Below are positions 7,181 to 15,115 of a DNA stretch of 22,627 nt, in pieces. The number at the start of each line of letters is the position of its first letter. Position 1 is the first letter of the stretch. The notes under the pieces were generated by a model. The model did not search any database. It worked only from the letters and a program-made list of their open reading frames with translations, and was not told where the DNA came from. The DNA is from an uncultured Collinsella sp. (GTDB taxonomy: Bacteria > Actinomycetota > Coriobacteriia > Coriobacteriales > Coriobacteriaceae). The position numbers were made by a program, and so were the translations under genes. The stretch spans positions 1 through 22,627 of the forward strand of contig CABUNB010000042.1 in assembly GCA_902492755.1 (NCBI GenBank), in the 5' to 3' direction.

Positions 7181-9862
7181 ATGGCACAGACCACGACAGA
7201 TACCGCCGCCAGCACCGTCTCCGGCGCCGGCGCCGCCAGCTCATTCTCGGGCGGCACGGGAACCGAAGCCGAGTTTGGCTCGCTCGGCGCGCTCTCCCCC
7301 ACCTGGTGGGAGCCCGAGGACGGCAGCGAGCCCGAACCGTGGCTCACGCCCGATCAAGCCTTCGAACGCTTCTTTGAATGGACGAGCGATCGCGGCATTG
7401 AACTGTGGGATCACCAAGAAGAGGCCCTCATGGACCTGACTGCCGGCGATCACGTCATTTTAGGCACACCGACCGGATCGGGTAAATCGCTCGTCGCGCT
7501 GGGCATGCTCTTTATGGGCATGGCGCAGGGCAAGCGCTGCTACTACACGGCTCCCATCAAGGCTCTGGTCAGCGAGAAGTTTTTCGACCTTGTGCAGGTG
7601 CTCGGCCGCGATAACGTAGGCATGATTACCGGCGACACGCATATCAACACCAAGGCACCCGTCATCTGCTGCACGGCAGAGATCCTTGCCAACGACGCAC
7701 TGCGCGAGAGCGAAGATGCCGACGTGGGCTGCGTGGCCATGGACGAGTTCCACTACTTTGCCGACCCCGACCGCGGTTGGGCTTGGCAGGTGCCGCTGCT
7801 CACCCTGCCCCACACGCAATTCATGCTCATGAGCGCCACGCTCGGCGATGTCACTGCCATCGCCGCCTCACTCGAGGAACACACCGGTGCTACCTGCGAC
7901 TTGGTCGTCGATGCCCCGCGCCCCGTGCCGCTGAGCTACGACTACGTGACGACCTCCCTCGAGGGCACGGTCGAGCTCGCCATGCGCCGCGGCGAGGCCC
8001 CGCTCTATATCGTGCACTTTAGCCAGGATGCCGCCCTTGCAACGGCACAGTCGCTCGCCAATTTTGGCATCGCCAGCAAGGAGCAGCGCGAGGCCATCAA
8101 AGAAGCGGCAAAGGGGACGAGCTTCTCCACGGCCTTTGGTAAGATTCTCAAACGCCTGCTTGGATGCGGCGTCGGCGTGCACCATGCCGGCATGTTGCCG
8201 CGCTATCGCCTGCTGGTGGAGCGCCTGGCGCAGCAGGGCCTGCTGCCCGTCATCTGCGGCACCGATACGCTCGGCGTCGGCATCAACGTACCCATCCACA
8301 CCGTGGTACTCACCGCGCTCACCAAGTTCGACGGCTACAAGATGCGTCGCCTGCGCGCCCGCGAGTTCCATCAGATTGCCGGTCGCGCCGGCCGCTCGGG
8401 CTTCGATACCGAGGGCATGGTCATCGCCGAGGCCCCGGAGCACGAGATCGAGAACGCCAAACTCATGGCCAAGGCGGGCGACGACCCCAAGAAGCTCCGC
8501 AAGATTAAAAAGAAGAAGGCCCCCGAGGGCTTTGTCACCTGGAACAAGCAGACCTTTGAGCGCCTGATCGAGACGCAGCCCGAGACGCTCAAGCCGCGCC
8601 TTCGCATCACGCACTCCATGGTGATTAGCGTGGTCGAGCAGGGCGGCGATGCCCGAGCCCGCGTACACGACCTCATCGAGACGAGCTTGCAGACCCCCGA
8701 GGAAAAGGCCAAGCTCGAGGTTCGCGCCGACGAAATCTTCGCCACGCTCATCGATTCCGGCGTCGTCGTTCGCACCGAGGTGCCGCCCGCGCCCGACGCC
8801 CCGACTGACGCCGCGCCAGACATCGACTATGCACTGACGGTCGATCTGCCCGAGGACTTTGCGCTCGACCAGCCGCTCTCGCCGTTTTTGCTTGCCGCGC
8901 TGGAGCTGCTCGACCCCGAGAGTGAGACCTATACCATGGATCTGATCTCGATGGTCGAGGCAACGCTCGAGGACCCCAAGCAGGTATTGCGCGCGCAGGA
9001 GCGCGCCGCGCGCGACCGCGCGATGGCCGAAATGAAGGCTGACGGCGTCGAATATGAGGAACGCCTGGAGCGCATCCAGGATGTCACCTACGAAAAGCCG
9101 CTCGAGGACTTGCTCGATGCCGCCTTCGACAAGTACTGCCAAGAAGTACCTTGGGCCAACGACTACCAGCTCTCGCCCAAGAGCGTCCTGCGCGACATGC
9201 TGGAGAGCGCGAGCGACTTTAAGGGCTATATCCAAAAGCTCGGCATCGCCCGCTCCGAGGGCATTTTGCTGCGTTACCTGGCAGAGGCCTACCGTTCACT
9301 CGACCGCACCGTGCCCATCGAGAAGCGCGACGAGCGCCTGCGCGACATTATCTCGTGGCTGGGCTTTGTGGTGCGCTCGGTGGACTCGAGCCTGGTGGAT
9401 GAGTGGGAGAACGCCGGCAACCCGGCAGCCCTCGATGCTGCGCCGCCGCAGGGCATCGACGAGGTCGTGGCGGACCGTCGCGGCTGCACGCTATTGGTGC
9501 GCAACGCGCTCTTCCGCCGCGTGACCCTTGCCGCCCGCGAGCACGTTCGCGACCTGGGCGAGCTCGACGACGACTGGGGCATGAGCGAGATCCGCTGGCA
9601 AAAAGCACTCGACGCTTACCACGAGCAGCACGAGGAAATCCTCACCGACGGAGATGCCCGCAGCGCCGCGATGTTTTCCATTGACGAGTCCGACGAGAAG
9701 ACCGCGCACGTATGGCACGTGCACCAGATCTTTGCCGACGAGGATGGCGACCACGATTTTGGCATCATGGGCGATGTCGATCTGGACGCCACGCAAGACG
9801 GCGGCGAGGTCATCTTCAAAAACTACCGCGTCGGCTTTATCGAGGACCTGCTCGAGGACTAG
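7181..9862 (+). CDS. DEAD/DEAH-box Ski2-like helicase with C-terminal DUF3516-type region
   Basis: An 893-residue superfamily 2 helicase. Residues 1-50 are a low-complexity Ala/Ser/Gly/Glu leader. The helicase core shows Walker A GTPTGSGKS (95-103), motif Ia TAPIKALVSEK (123-133), motif II MDEFHYFADPDRG (187-199), motif III MSATLGD (217-223), GVGVHHAGMLPRYR (about 328-341) and motif VI QIAGRAGRSGFD (about 401-412). After a Lys-rich linker, the C-terminal 400 residues match my recollection of the DUF3516 region of actinobacterial Ski2-like helicases. The ATP- and nucleic-acid-binding function is clear; RNA is the likely substrate from the Ski2 resemblance, but this is inferred. I chose 7181 because the frame upstream runs through the inverted-repeat element. 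The gene ends at a terminator shared with the convergent DUF2130 gene. Confidence 0.9.
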   Translation: MAQTTTDTAASTVSGAGAASSFSGGTGTEAEFGSLGALSPTWWEPEDGSEPEPWLTPDQAFERFFEWTSDRGIELWDHQEEALMDLTAGDHVILGTPTGSGKSLVALGMLFMGMAQGKRCYYTAPIKALVSEKFFDLVQVLGRDNVGMITGDTHINTKAPVICCTAEILANDALRESEDADVGCVAMDEFHYFADPDRGWAWQVPLLTLPHTQFMLMSATLGDVTAIAASLEEHTGATCDLVVDAPRPVPLSYDYVTTSLEGTVELAMRRGEAPLYIVHFSQDAALATAQSLANFGIASKEQREAIKEAAKGTSFSTAFGKILKRLLGCGVGVHHAGMLPRYRLLVERLAQQGLLPVICGTDTLGVGINVPIHTVVLTALTKFDGYKMRRLRAREFHQIAGRAGRSGFDTEGMVIAEAPEHEIENAKLMAKAGDDPKKLRKIKKKKAPEGFVTWNKQTFERLIETQPETLKPRLRITHSMVISVVEQGGDARARVHDLIETSLQTPEEKAKLEVRADEIFATLIDSGVVVRTEVPPAPDAPTDAAPDIDYALTVDLPEDFALDQPLSPFLLAALELLDPESETYTMDLISMVEATLEDPKQVLRAQERAARDRAMAEMKADGVEYEERLERIQDVTYEKPLEDLLDAAFDKYCQEVPWANDYQLSPKSVLRDMLESASDFKGYIQKLGIARSEGILLRYLAEAYRSLDRTVPIEKRDERLRDIISWLGFVVRSVDSSLVDEWENAGNPAALDAAPPQGIDEVVADRRGCTLLVRNALFRRVTLAAREHVRDLGELDDDWGMSEIRWQKALDAYHEQHEEILTDGDARSAAMFSIDESDEKTAHVWHVHQIFADEDGDHDFGIMGDVDLDATQDGGEVIFKNYRVGFIEDLLED

Positions 9863-9884
9863 CCGAACATACTGGAACGAAACG

Positions 9885-9924
9885 AAGCGGGGCCGCTGGC
9901 AATATAGCCAGCGGCCCCGCTTTT
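9885..9924. terminator. Bidirectional terminator between helicase and DUF2130 genes
   Basis: GCGGGGCCGCTGGC (9887-9900) pairs perfectly with GCCAGCGGCCCCGC (9907-9920) around AATATA. AA precedes the left arm and TTTT follows the right arm. The 14-bp GC-rich stem lies 25 bases after the helicase stop and 22 bases beyond the stop of the convergent DUF2130 gene, so it can serve both transcripts. Confidence 0.85.
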
Positions 9925-9941
9925 GCGCTATACGCTATGCC

Positions 9942-11699
9942 TTACTCGGCACCCTCGACCTCATACGAATCCGCCTCGGCTGGCTCATCGTTTGTCTCTG
10001 TCGCAGCCCCGCGCGCCTCGTCAAACGCGGCCTTCATGGTCTTGTTGCCCCACGTGAGCTTGCGAATGGTAAGATCGTCCGCCTTCTTGTTGGCTAGGCG
10101 CAGATTGTTCTCGGAGGACAGCAACGCCTCCTTGGTTTTCTGCAGGTGGCTAATCGTCTTATCGATCTCATCGATCGCCGTTTGGAACTTGCGGCTCGCG
10201 ATCTCGTAGTTGCGGCCGAAATCATTCTTGAACTTCTCCATCTTGGCTTCGAAGTTCGTGACGTCGATATTCTGCTGTTTGTATTCCGCCAGCTCCTGCT
10301 TATAACGCAACGAACCCATGGCGGCGTTGCGAAGAAGTGTAATCATGGGGATGAAAAATTGCGGGCGAATCACGTACATCTTCTCGTAGCGATAGCTCAC
10401 GTCGACTATCCCTGCGTTATAGAGCTCGCTTTCGGGCTCGAGCAGTGTGCAGAGCACCGCGTACTCACAGCCTTTCTGGCGACGATCGTGATCGAGTTTC
10501 TTAAAGAAGTCCTCGTTTTTGTGCTTGGTCGCGGTCTCGTCGTTCTCGTTTTTCATCTCGAACATAATCGAAATGACCTCGTTGCCGCTCGCGTCGCACT
10601 CGCGGAAGATAAAGTCGCCCTTGGTACCCTCGGACGCATCGTTATCTTTCTCGAAGTACGCGTTGGGAAACGCCGTCATGCGCAGACGGTTAAACTCGGT
10701 CTCGCAGTGCTGCTCGAGCGACTCGCCCACCATCTTGGTGGACAGGCGGACCTTCATGTCCTTAAGGCGCTCAATCTCTTCATCCTTGTAGCGGATCAGG
10801 TCATCGCTCGCGCGCTTGGCTTGCGCAAGCTCGAGCTCGTGTGCCGCCTTGGCTTGCTCCTCGCGAGAATCGCGCACCGCCAGCTCGCTCGTCAGCTTGG
10901 CACGTGCCTCATCGCGCTCTCGCTCCGCCGCGGCGACCGCCTCTGACAGGTTCATTTTTGCCATCAGTTCCTGCTCGCGCAGCTGGGCACGCAGGCCCTC
11001 GGCCTCTTGCTCGGACTGAGCCTTTGCGGCGGAAAACTTCTCTTGCACCTTCGCGCGATAGTCAGTAAGCGCGCGCTCGGCCTCGCTGCGAGCGGCATCG
11101 AGCTCACGCTGCGACTCTGCCGCGGCAGCGGCAAGCGCCATCTCCTGGGCTTTGTCCGCCGCGGCGAGCCTGGCCTGCAGCTCGGCAATCTGAGCGTCGC
11201 GTGCAGCTAAATCGTTTTGAGCAGCGTTGCGCGCCGCCGACTCGGCAAGCTTGGCTTCGTCATCTTTGCGTCCCAGCTGCGCACGCAAATTGTCGATCTC
11301 GCGCTGAAGCTCAGCATTCTCCTTCTGAGCATCGGCACGGGCCTCAACCGCCGCACGCTGACTTGCGCTCTCGCGCTCTGCGGCAGCGCCCTCGAGCTTG
11401 GCGCGCAACTCGGCAAGCTCGGCATCGCGCTTGGCGACCTCTTGTGCCAGCTGCTGAGCCGCAGCGTTCTTCTGCTCGACAAGCTGAGCGTCGCGCTGAG
11501 ACTCTGCCTCCTGCAAAGCAGCCGTCGAACGCGAACGCTCAAGCTCCAACGCCTGCTCGCCTTCGCGCTGGACAGCCTTCACACGTTCGTCAAGATCATG
11601 CGAAAATTCAGCATCGCGCACCTGTTTGACGATGTCCGCATAGCCGGACGCATCGACCTTAAAGACTTCGCCGCAATGCGGGCACTTGATCTCGTTCAT
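9942..11699 (-). CDS. DUF2130 protein: N-terminal CPHCG motif, long coiled coil, nuclease-like C-terminal domain
   Basis: A 585-residue protein. It opens with IKCPHCGEVFKVD (4-16), a CxxC knuckle that lacks a second pair nearby. Residues about 30-318 are Ala/Glu/Arg/Gln-rich with heptad character, an almost uninterrupted coiled coil. The DUF2130 domain covers about 320-465: GESLEQHCETEFNRLR, then GTKGDFIFREC (358-368) and ISIMFEMKNEND (376-387). A D...ExK arrangement (D362, E381, K383) resembles the PD-(D/E)xK nuclease core. A second coiled coil (470-545) and an acidic tail follow. GAGGAG lies before the ATG. The biological role of DUF2130 is not known to me; a structural or DNA-processing role is inferred. 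Confidence 0.88.
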   Translation of the reverse strand: MNEIKCPHCGEVFKVDASGYADIVKQVRDAEFSHDLDERVKAVQREGEQALELERSRSTAALQEAESQRDAQLVEQKNAAAQQLAQEVAKRDAELAELRAKLEGAAAERESASQRAAVEARADAQKENAELQREIDNLRAQLGRKDDEAKLAESAARNAAQNDLAARDAQIAELQARLAAADKAQEMALAAAAAESQRELDAARSEAERALTDYRAKVQEKFSAAKAQSEQEAEGLRAQLREQELMAKMNLSEAVAAAERERDEARAKLTSELAVRDSREEQAKAAHELELAQAKRASDDLIRYKDEEIERLKDMKVRLSTKMVGESLEQHCETEFNRLRMTAFPNAYFEKDNDASEGTKGDFIFRECDASGNEVISIMFEMKNENDETATKHKNEDFFKKLDHDRRQKGCEYAVLCTLLEPESELYNAGIVDVSYRYEKMYVIRPQFFIPMITLLRNAAMGSLRYKQELAEYKQQNIDVTNFEAKMEKFKNDFGRNYEIASRKFQTAIDEIDKTISHLQKTKEALLSSENNLRLANKKADDLTIRKLTWGNKTMKAAFDEARGAATETNDEPAEADSYEVEGAE

Positions 11700-11757
11700 A
11701 GCAGCTCCTCGATGGACGCAAATTTCAACCGCCTACACTCTACCGCGCCATGCGGAC

Positions 11758-11792
11758 AAAAAAGGCGCCGCCGCCAGAATGGCAACGGCGCC
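11758..11792 (-). terminator. Intrinsic terminator after the YdjC-like gene
   Basis: On the minus strand GGCGCCG (from 11792) pairs with CGGCGCC (ending 11764), with a smaller GCC/GGC hairpin nested inside, and six T follow directly (A-run at 11758-11763 on the plus strand). It lies just beyond the repeat hairpin at 11794-11832, so two hairpins stand in tandem after the YdjC-like gene. Confidence 0.7.
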
Positions 11793-11793
11793 A

Positions 11794-11832
11794 AAACCAC
11801 CACAAAGGTGCCTGTCCCCATTGTGGTGGTTT
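11794..11832 (-). repeat. Hairpin repeat, copy 1, with conserved TGCCTGTCC loop
   Basis: AAACCACCACAA (11794-11805) pairs perfectly with TTGTGGTGGTTT (11821-11832). Inside, GG/CC can close after one A-A mismatch, leaving the loop TGCCTGTCC. It starts seven bases after the YdjC-like stop (minus strand) and is followed there by TTTT and a second terminator. The stretch CCACAAAGGTGCCTGTCCCC recurs in copy 2. Confidence 0.75.
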
Positions 11833-11839
11833 GAGTGCT

Positions 11840-12604
11840 TTACAGGTCGCGGTAGTCGATCAGGCGCAGGTCGTCCTGAGCCTCGAGCCAGGCGCGAAGC
11901 TCGGGGTCGATCAGTGCATCAACTTCCTTGGCGCGATCGGTCGTAAGCGAGCTGTTCTCAAGGATAAAACGATCGAGATAGCCCGGATGGCATACGAAGA
12001 CGACCGTCTCGTCATCGGCCATCTCGCGAACCGTCTGCATGATTGCTTCCTTTGGCTCATAGTCCGGCTCCATCGAATGCATCACCATGCGCAGATCGGT
12101 GTCTCCGCAGTGCACCACGGCCGTGGGGTCAAAGCTCGCCTTTTGCTCCTTAAGGCCCAACTCCTGCGCCACCACCGAAATCGCGCTGTTGAGGTTTTTG
12201 CTCATAACGGCGTGGGCCTCAAAGTAATCGGGCTCGCGACCCACGATCTTGACAAAGCGATCATGCTGCGCACGAATCTCAATGCAGGCCTCGTCGAAGT
12301 CAATCAGTTCCTTTCCACGCTTAAAGTGCTCGCGGAAGGTACGGCTGCTATGGAACTCGCCGTTGTTGTCGAGCAGACTTGGGATGAGCGCCGGGTCGGC
12401 ACACGGCTTGCCCAGGCACACGTTGGTATGCTGGCCCACCGCAATGCCGGCATCCGCCACGAGCGACCAGCCACGCTCGGCCTCGGGCATATTGGGCATC
12501 AGGCCCGCCGAGCGCACCAAACCCTCGTTGACGCTGCGGGCGATCCCCAGGTCAACAGCGTACGAATAACCGATATCGTCGGCGCGAATGAGCAGTTGCT
12601 TCAT
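11840..12604 (-). CDS. YdjC/ChbG-family carbohydrate deacetylase
   Basis: A 254-residue protein of the YdjC fold, the family that includes ChbG, which removes acetyl groups from N-acetylated sugars. The N-terminal metal site is visible as LLIRADDIGYS (4-14, D10 likely catalytic/metal), followed by VGQHTNVCLG (56-65, H59) and DYFEAHAVM (126-134, H131). HPGYLD near residue 200 is the late His motif. No signal peptide is seen, so it is cytosolic. GGAG lies six bases before the ATG. It is bounded on both sides by the same kind of hairpin repeat. The substrate cannot be read from the sequence; no phosphotransferase or chitobiose genes are nearby. Confidence 0.85.
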   Translation of the reverse strand: MKQLLIRADDIGYSYAVDLGIARSVNEGLVRSAGLMPNMPEAERGWSLVADAGIAVGQHTNVCLGKPCADPALIPSLLDNNGEFHSSRTFREHFKRGKELIDFDEACIEIRAQHDRFVKIVGREPDYFEAHAVMSKNLNSAISVVAQELGLKEQKASFDPTAVVHCGDTDLRMVMHSMEPDYEPKEAIMQTVREMADDETVVFVCHPGYLDRFILENSSLTTDRAKEVDALIDPELRAWLEAQDDLRLIDYRDL

Positions 12605-12622
12605 AACGACTCCAATCTAAGG

Positions 12623-12659
12623 AAAAAACACCACAAAGGTGCCTGTCCCCTTTATGGTG
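12623..12659 (-). terminator. Intrinsic terminator carrying hairpin repeat copy 2
   Basis: CACCACAAAGG (12629-12639) pairs with CCTTTATGGTG (12649-12659) apart from one mismatch, leaving the loop TGCCTGTCC. On the minus strand six T follow (A-run 12623-12628), making a textbook terminator nine bases after the metallophosphoesterase stop. The next gene starts at 12604, so that gene needs read-through or a promoter inside the hairpin region. Confidence 0.75.
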
Positions 12660-12668
12660 GCTTGAGGG

Positions 12669-13214
12669 TTACAGTCCAAAGAAGCTCAAGATCTGGTCTC
12701 GGCTTACGGGCTTGTAATTGTTGGCGTCGAGGCCAACATCGTAGCGGTAAACGGGGCGCTCGCGGTCTCGGTTGCGCGTGTTGGTGTGGTCTCCTCTACT
12801 GTGAATGTGACCGTGCAGCATGATGGCGCCGCGCGCTTTGCCGTTCCAGCTGAGCATGGGGTAATGGCTCAGAACCAGACGATGTCCCTTGGCATAACCG
12901 GGAACCATCTCCAGGTAATCGCGCACGTCATCCCAAATTTGCGGTGCGTCCGGATCTTCCCAATCGCCGTCATGGTTGCCCCGTATGAGCGTCACGTTTT
13001 GGCAGGCAATACGCTCGCGCAGGCGCACGGCATCCGCCATGGGCAAGCGATACGTAAAGTCTCCCAGGATGTAGAGGCGGTCGTCCGCAGCAACGCACTC
13101 GTTAATGGCGTCAATAACCTTGCGGTTCATCTCCTCAACCGAGGTAAACGGTCGATCCATATCGTGCAGGATATTCGTGTCGCCCAGGTGCAGGTCGGCG
13201 GTAAACCACATCAT
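12669..13214 (-). CDS. Calcineurin-like metallophosphoesterase
   Basis: A 181-residue single-domain phosphoesterase with every metal-site motif of the family: D7-x-H9 in TADLHLGD, GDFTY (51-55), GNHDGDWED (79-87), SHYPM (116-120) and LHGHIHS (133-139). The length and the TADLHLGDTNIL opening fit the small phosphoesterases often seen in bacterial genomes and phages. I chose the ATG at 13214 because GAGG lies nine bases upstream. An in-frame ATG at 13229 overlaps that same GAGG and has no site of its own. A hydrolytic role on a phosphodiester or phosphomonoester is certain in outline; the natural substrate is unknown. Confidence 0.88.
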   Translation of the reverse strand: MMWFTADLHLGDTNILHDMDRPFTSVEEMNRKVIDAINECVAADDRLYILGDFTYRLPMADAVRLRERIACQNVTLIRGNHDGDWEDPDAPQIWDDVRDYLEMVPGYAKGHRLVLSHYPMLSWNGKARGAIMLHGHIHSRGDHTNTRNRDRERPVYRYDVGLDANNYKPVSRDQILSFFGL

Positions 13215-13280
13215 CGTCTGTGTCCTCATTTCGCAACGCGTTTTACTGAAACAAGTATACAGACGCTTTAACAGGACCGC

Positions 13281-13457
13281 CTAGCCAAAGAGCCCGCCAA
13301 ACAGGCCGCGCCGACGTTTGTCCTTCTTCTTTGATGCGTCGACTTGCGCGTTCTTATCCTTCCGCTTTTTGCGATCCTGCTCCAGCTCGTCGTCATCGAG
13401 CAGCAGATCCCACTCAAATGGATCATCCGTCAGATCGAACAGGTCGTCATCAAACAT
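13281..13457 (-). CDS. Small charged protein of unknown function (58 residues)
   Basis: I do not recognise this protein. It has a very acidic, aromatic first half (MFDDDLFDLTDDPFEWDLLL then DDDELEQD), a Lys/Arg-rich second half and the C-terminal ending RRRGLFGGLFG. No membrane helix or Cys motif is present. The start at 13457 is well supported: TAGGAGGG lies directly upstream with a good gap. An in-frame ATG at 13541 lacks such a site. It stands alone, with 66 bases to the metallophosphoesterase downstream and 270 bases of structured intergenic DNA upstream. The clear ribosome-binding site and the strong charge partition argue for a real gene. The Gly/Phe tail could touch membranes or a protein partner; this is a guess. 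Confidence 0.65.
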   Translation of the reverse strand: MFDDDLFDLTDDPFEWDLLLDDDELEQDRKKRKDKNAQVDASKKKDKRRRGLFGGLFG

Positions 13458-13571
13458 GGCAAGCCCTCCTAGATGCCGGAATGTCCGGCGTTTGACCTTA
13501 CCGAGAAGTCTAAAGGCACGTGCGGACACAAATTCACCCACCCGGGCCTTTTCGACCGTTCATCGCAACGA

Positions 13572-13600
13572 TTGCATGACGGAGCGCTTGCAGATAAGAT
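13572..13600 (+). promoter_or_regulatory. Candidate promoter before the structured intergenic region
   Basis: TTGCAT (13572-13577) and TAAGAT (13595-13600) stand exactly 17 bases apart and each match consensus at four of six positions. A plus-strand transcript from about 13607 would run through the hairpins at 13612-13699 to the T-run at 13723-13727. There is no plus-strand gene for it to serve, which is why a non-coding RNA is considered. Confidence 0.3.
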
Positions 13601-13727
13601 AGGGTCACGGATGGCACCCGTTGCAGCGGGTCTTGCCAACTCCAGTACACGTTTTCATCGTGAGAAGTGGCCGTCTTCGCTTACGCGGGGGCGGCCACTC
13701 TGTTTGTCCCCTATCTGCTGTCTTTTT
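13597..13727 (+). ncRNA. Candidate multi-branched non-coding RNA (strand uncertain)
   Basis: The region can fold with an outer helix AGATAGGG (13597-13604) / CCCTATCT (13709-13716). Inside are three hairpins: TGGCA-CCCG / CGGG-TGCCA (13612-13638), CACG / CGTG (13648-13662) and AGTGGCCG (13666-13673) / CGGCCACT (13692-13699). TTTTT follows at 13723-13727. The plus strand is favoured by the promoter-like boxes and the T-run, but the outer helix overlaps the -10 box, so both cannot be fully right. On the minus strand the same bases would be the 3' end of the aldehyde dehydrogenase transcript or the leader of the small gene. I do not recognise a known riboswitch or 6S, SRP or RNase P signature. 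Confidence 0.35.
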
Positions 13728-15107
13728 CTAATGCACAAACATGCGCACGAACTTGTGCTTCCAGCTTACGTAGGGCGCGTAGCGGAACGGCACGTCCAAC
13801 CACGTCGCTTTGTTCACGATGCTCTTCTTGTGACTAAACGCATCGAAGCTCTCGCGGCCATGGTACTGCCCCATGCCGCTCGCGCCCATGCCGCCAAAGC
13901 CCATATGACTTGTGGCCAGATGCATGATGGTGTCATTGACGCAACCGCCGCCAAAGGGCACGTAGCGCACAAAGCGCTGCTGCACCGCGCGATCCCGACT
14001 AAAGATATACAGGGCCAGCGGCGTCGGACGATCCGTGATAAACGTCTCGGCCTCATCCAGGCTTTCAAACGTCAGCACCGGCAAGATGGGACCGAAGATC
14101 TCCTCCTGCATCACGGCATCCTCGGGCGTCACGCCGTCCAGGATCGTCGGCTCAATCTTGAGCGACGCCTCGCGCGCCGCACCTCCTAGCACAACTTTAT
14201 CGGGGTCGATCAGCCCGCGCACGCGCGTGAAATGCTTGACGTTGACGATATGGCCGTAGTCCTCGTTGTCGAGCGGGTGCTCGCCAAACATGTGGCGGAC
14301 CTCCTCCTTGATGAGTTCCAGCAGCTCATCGTGCACGCGCGCATCGACCAGCAGATAATCGGGCGCTACACAGGTCTGGCCCACGTTGAGCCACTTACCA
14401 AAGGCGATGCGGCGTGCCGCCACCTTCAAGTTTGCGGAGGCATCCACGATGCAGGGGCTCTTGCCGCCCAGCTCAAGTGTCACGGGCGTGAGGTTTTTGC
14501 TCGCGCGCTCCATGACGAGCTTGCCGACCGGAACGCTGCCGGTAAAGAAAATCTTATCCCAGCACTCATCGAGCAGTGCCTCGTTCTCGGCACGACCGCC
14601 CTCGACGACCGTCACCAGACGCGGATCAAACGCTTCCTCGCAAATCTGTTTGAGCACCGCACTCGAAGCCGGCGCATAGGCGCTCGGCTTGATGACCACC
14701 GTGTTGCCCGCAGCGAGCGCACCGGCAAGCGGCTCGAGCGTCAGCAAAAACGGGTAGTTCCAAGGCGCCATGATCAGCGTCACACCATAGGGCACCGGTT
14801 GCGTCTTGCACACGCTAATGGCATTGGCGAGGTCGCACGGGCGCAGGTGCGCACGACTCCACCGGGCCACATGCGCAATCTGGTGGCGAATCTCGGAAAG
14901 CGACGTGCCGATCTCGCACATATAGGCCTCGTCATGCGACTTTCCCAAATCGGTCTTGAGCGCATGGGCAATATCGGCCTCGTGGGCCCGCACCGCATCG
15001 CGTAAACTCACGAGCGCACGACGTCGAGCATCGACATCAAACGTGGCGTGCGTCTTAAAGTAGGCGCGTTGATCGCCGACGATGCGCGCAATTTCCTCGG
15101 TGTTCAT
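13728..15107 (-). CDS. Aldehyde dehydrogenase, ALDH3-like
   Basis: A 459-residue NAD(P)-dependent aldehyde dehydrogenase. The sequence shows the Asn-containing motif MAPWNYPFLL (113-122), the cofactor region KPSAYAPASS (140-149), FFTGSVPVG (187-195), the general-base motif VTLELGGKSP (209-218, E212) and the catalytic Cys in NVGQTCVAPDY (241-251, C246). The late FGGMGASGMGQYHGRESFDA region and the total length of about 460 residues fit the class 3 (fatty/aromatic aldehyde) group rather than the 500-residue classes. GGAGGG lies before the ATG and overlaps the stop of the alcohol dehydrogenase gene eight bases upstream, so the two are translated from one mRNA. Together they would interconvert an alcohol, its aldehyde and the acid. 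Confidence 0.92.
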   Translation of the reverse strand: MNTEEIARIVGDQRAYFKTHATFDVDARRRALVSLRDAVRAHEADIAHALKTDLGKSHDEAYMCEIGTSLSEIRHQIAHVARWSRAHLRPCDLANAISVCKTQPVPYGVTLIMAPWNYPFLLTLEPLAGALAAGNTVVIKPSAYAPASSAVLKQICEEAFDPRLVTVVEGGRAENEALLDECWDKIFFTGSVPVGKLVMERASKNLTPVTLELGGKSPCIVDASANLKVAARRIAFGKWLNVGQTCVAPDYLLVDARVHDELLELIKEEVRHMFGEHPLDNEDYGHIVNVKHFTRVRGLIDPDKVVLGGAAREASLKIEPTILDGVTPEDAVMQEEIFGPILPVLTFESLDEAETFITDRPTPLALYIFSRDRAVQQRFVRYVPFGGGCVNDTIMHLATSHMGFGGMGASGMGQYHGRESFDAFSHKKSIVNKATWLDVPFRYAPYVSWKHKFVRMFVH

Positions 15108-15115
15108 GGACCCTC

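Noticed and set aside
7868..9235. A 455-codon minus-strand frame inside the helicase gene
   Set aside because: Antisense shadow of the helicase; no ribosome-binding site and no recognisable domain.
13597..13727. Cobalamin, TPP, glycine or similar known riboswitch
   Set aside because: None of their conserved boxes is present, and no plus-strand gene follows.
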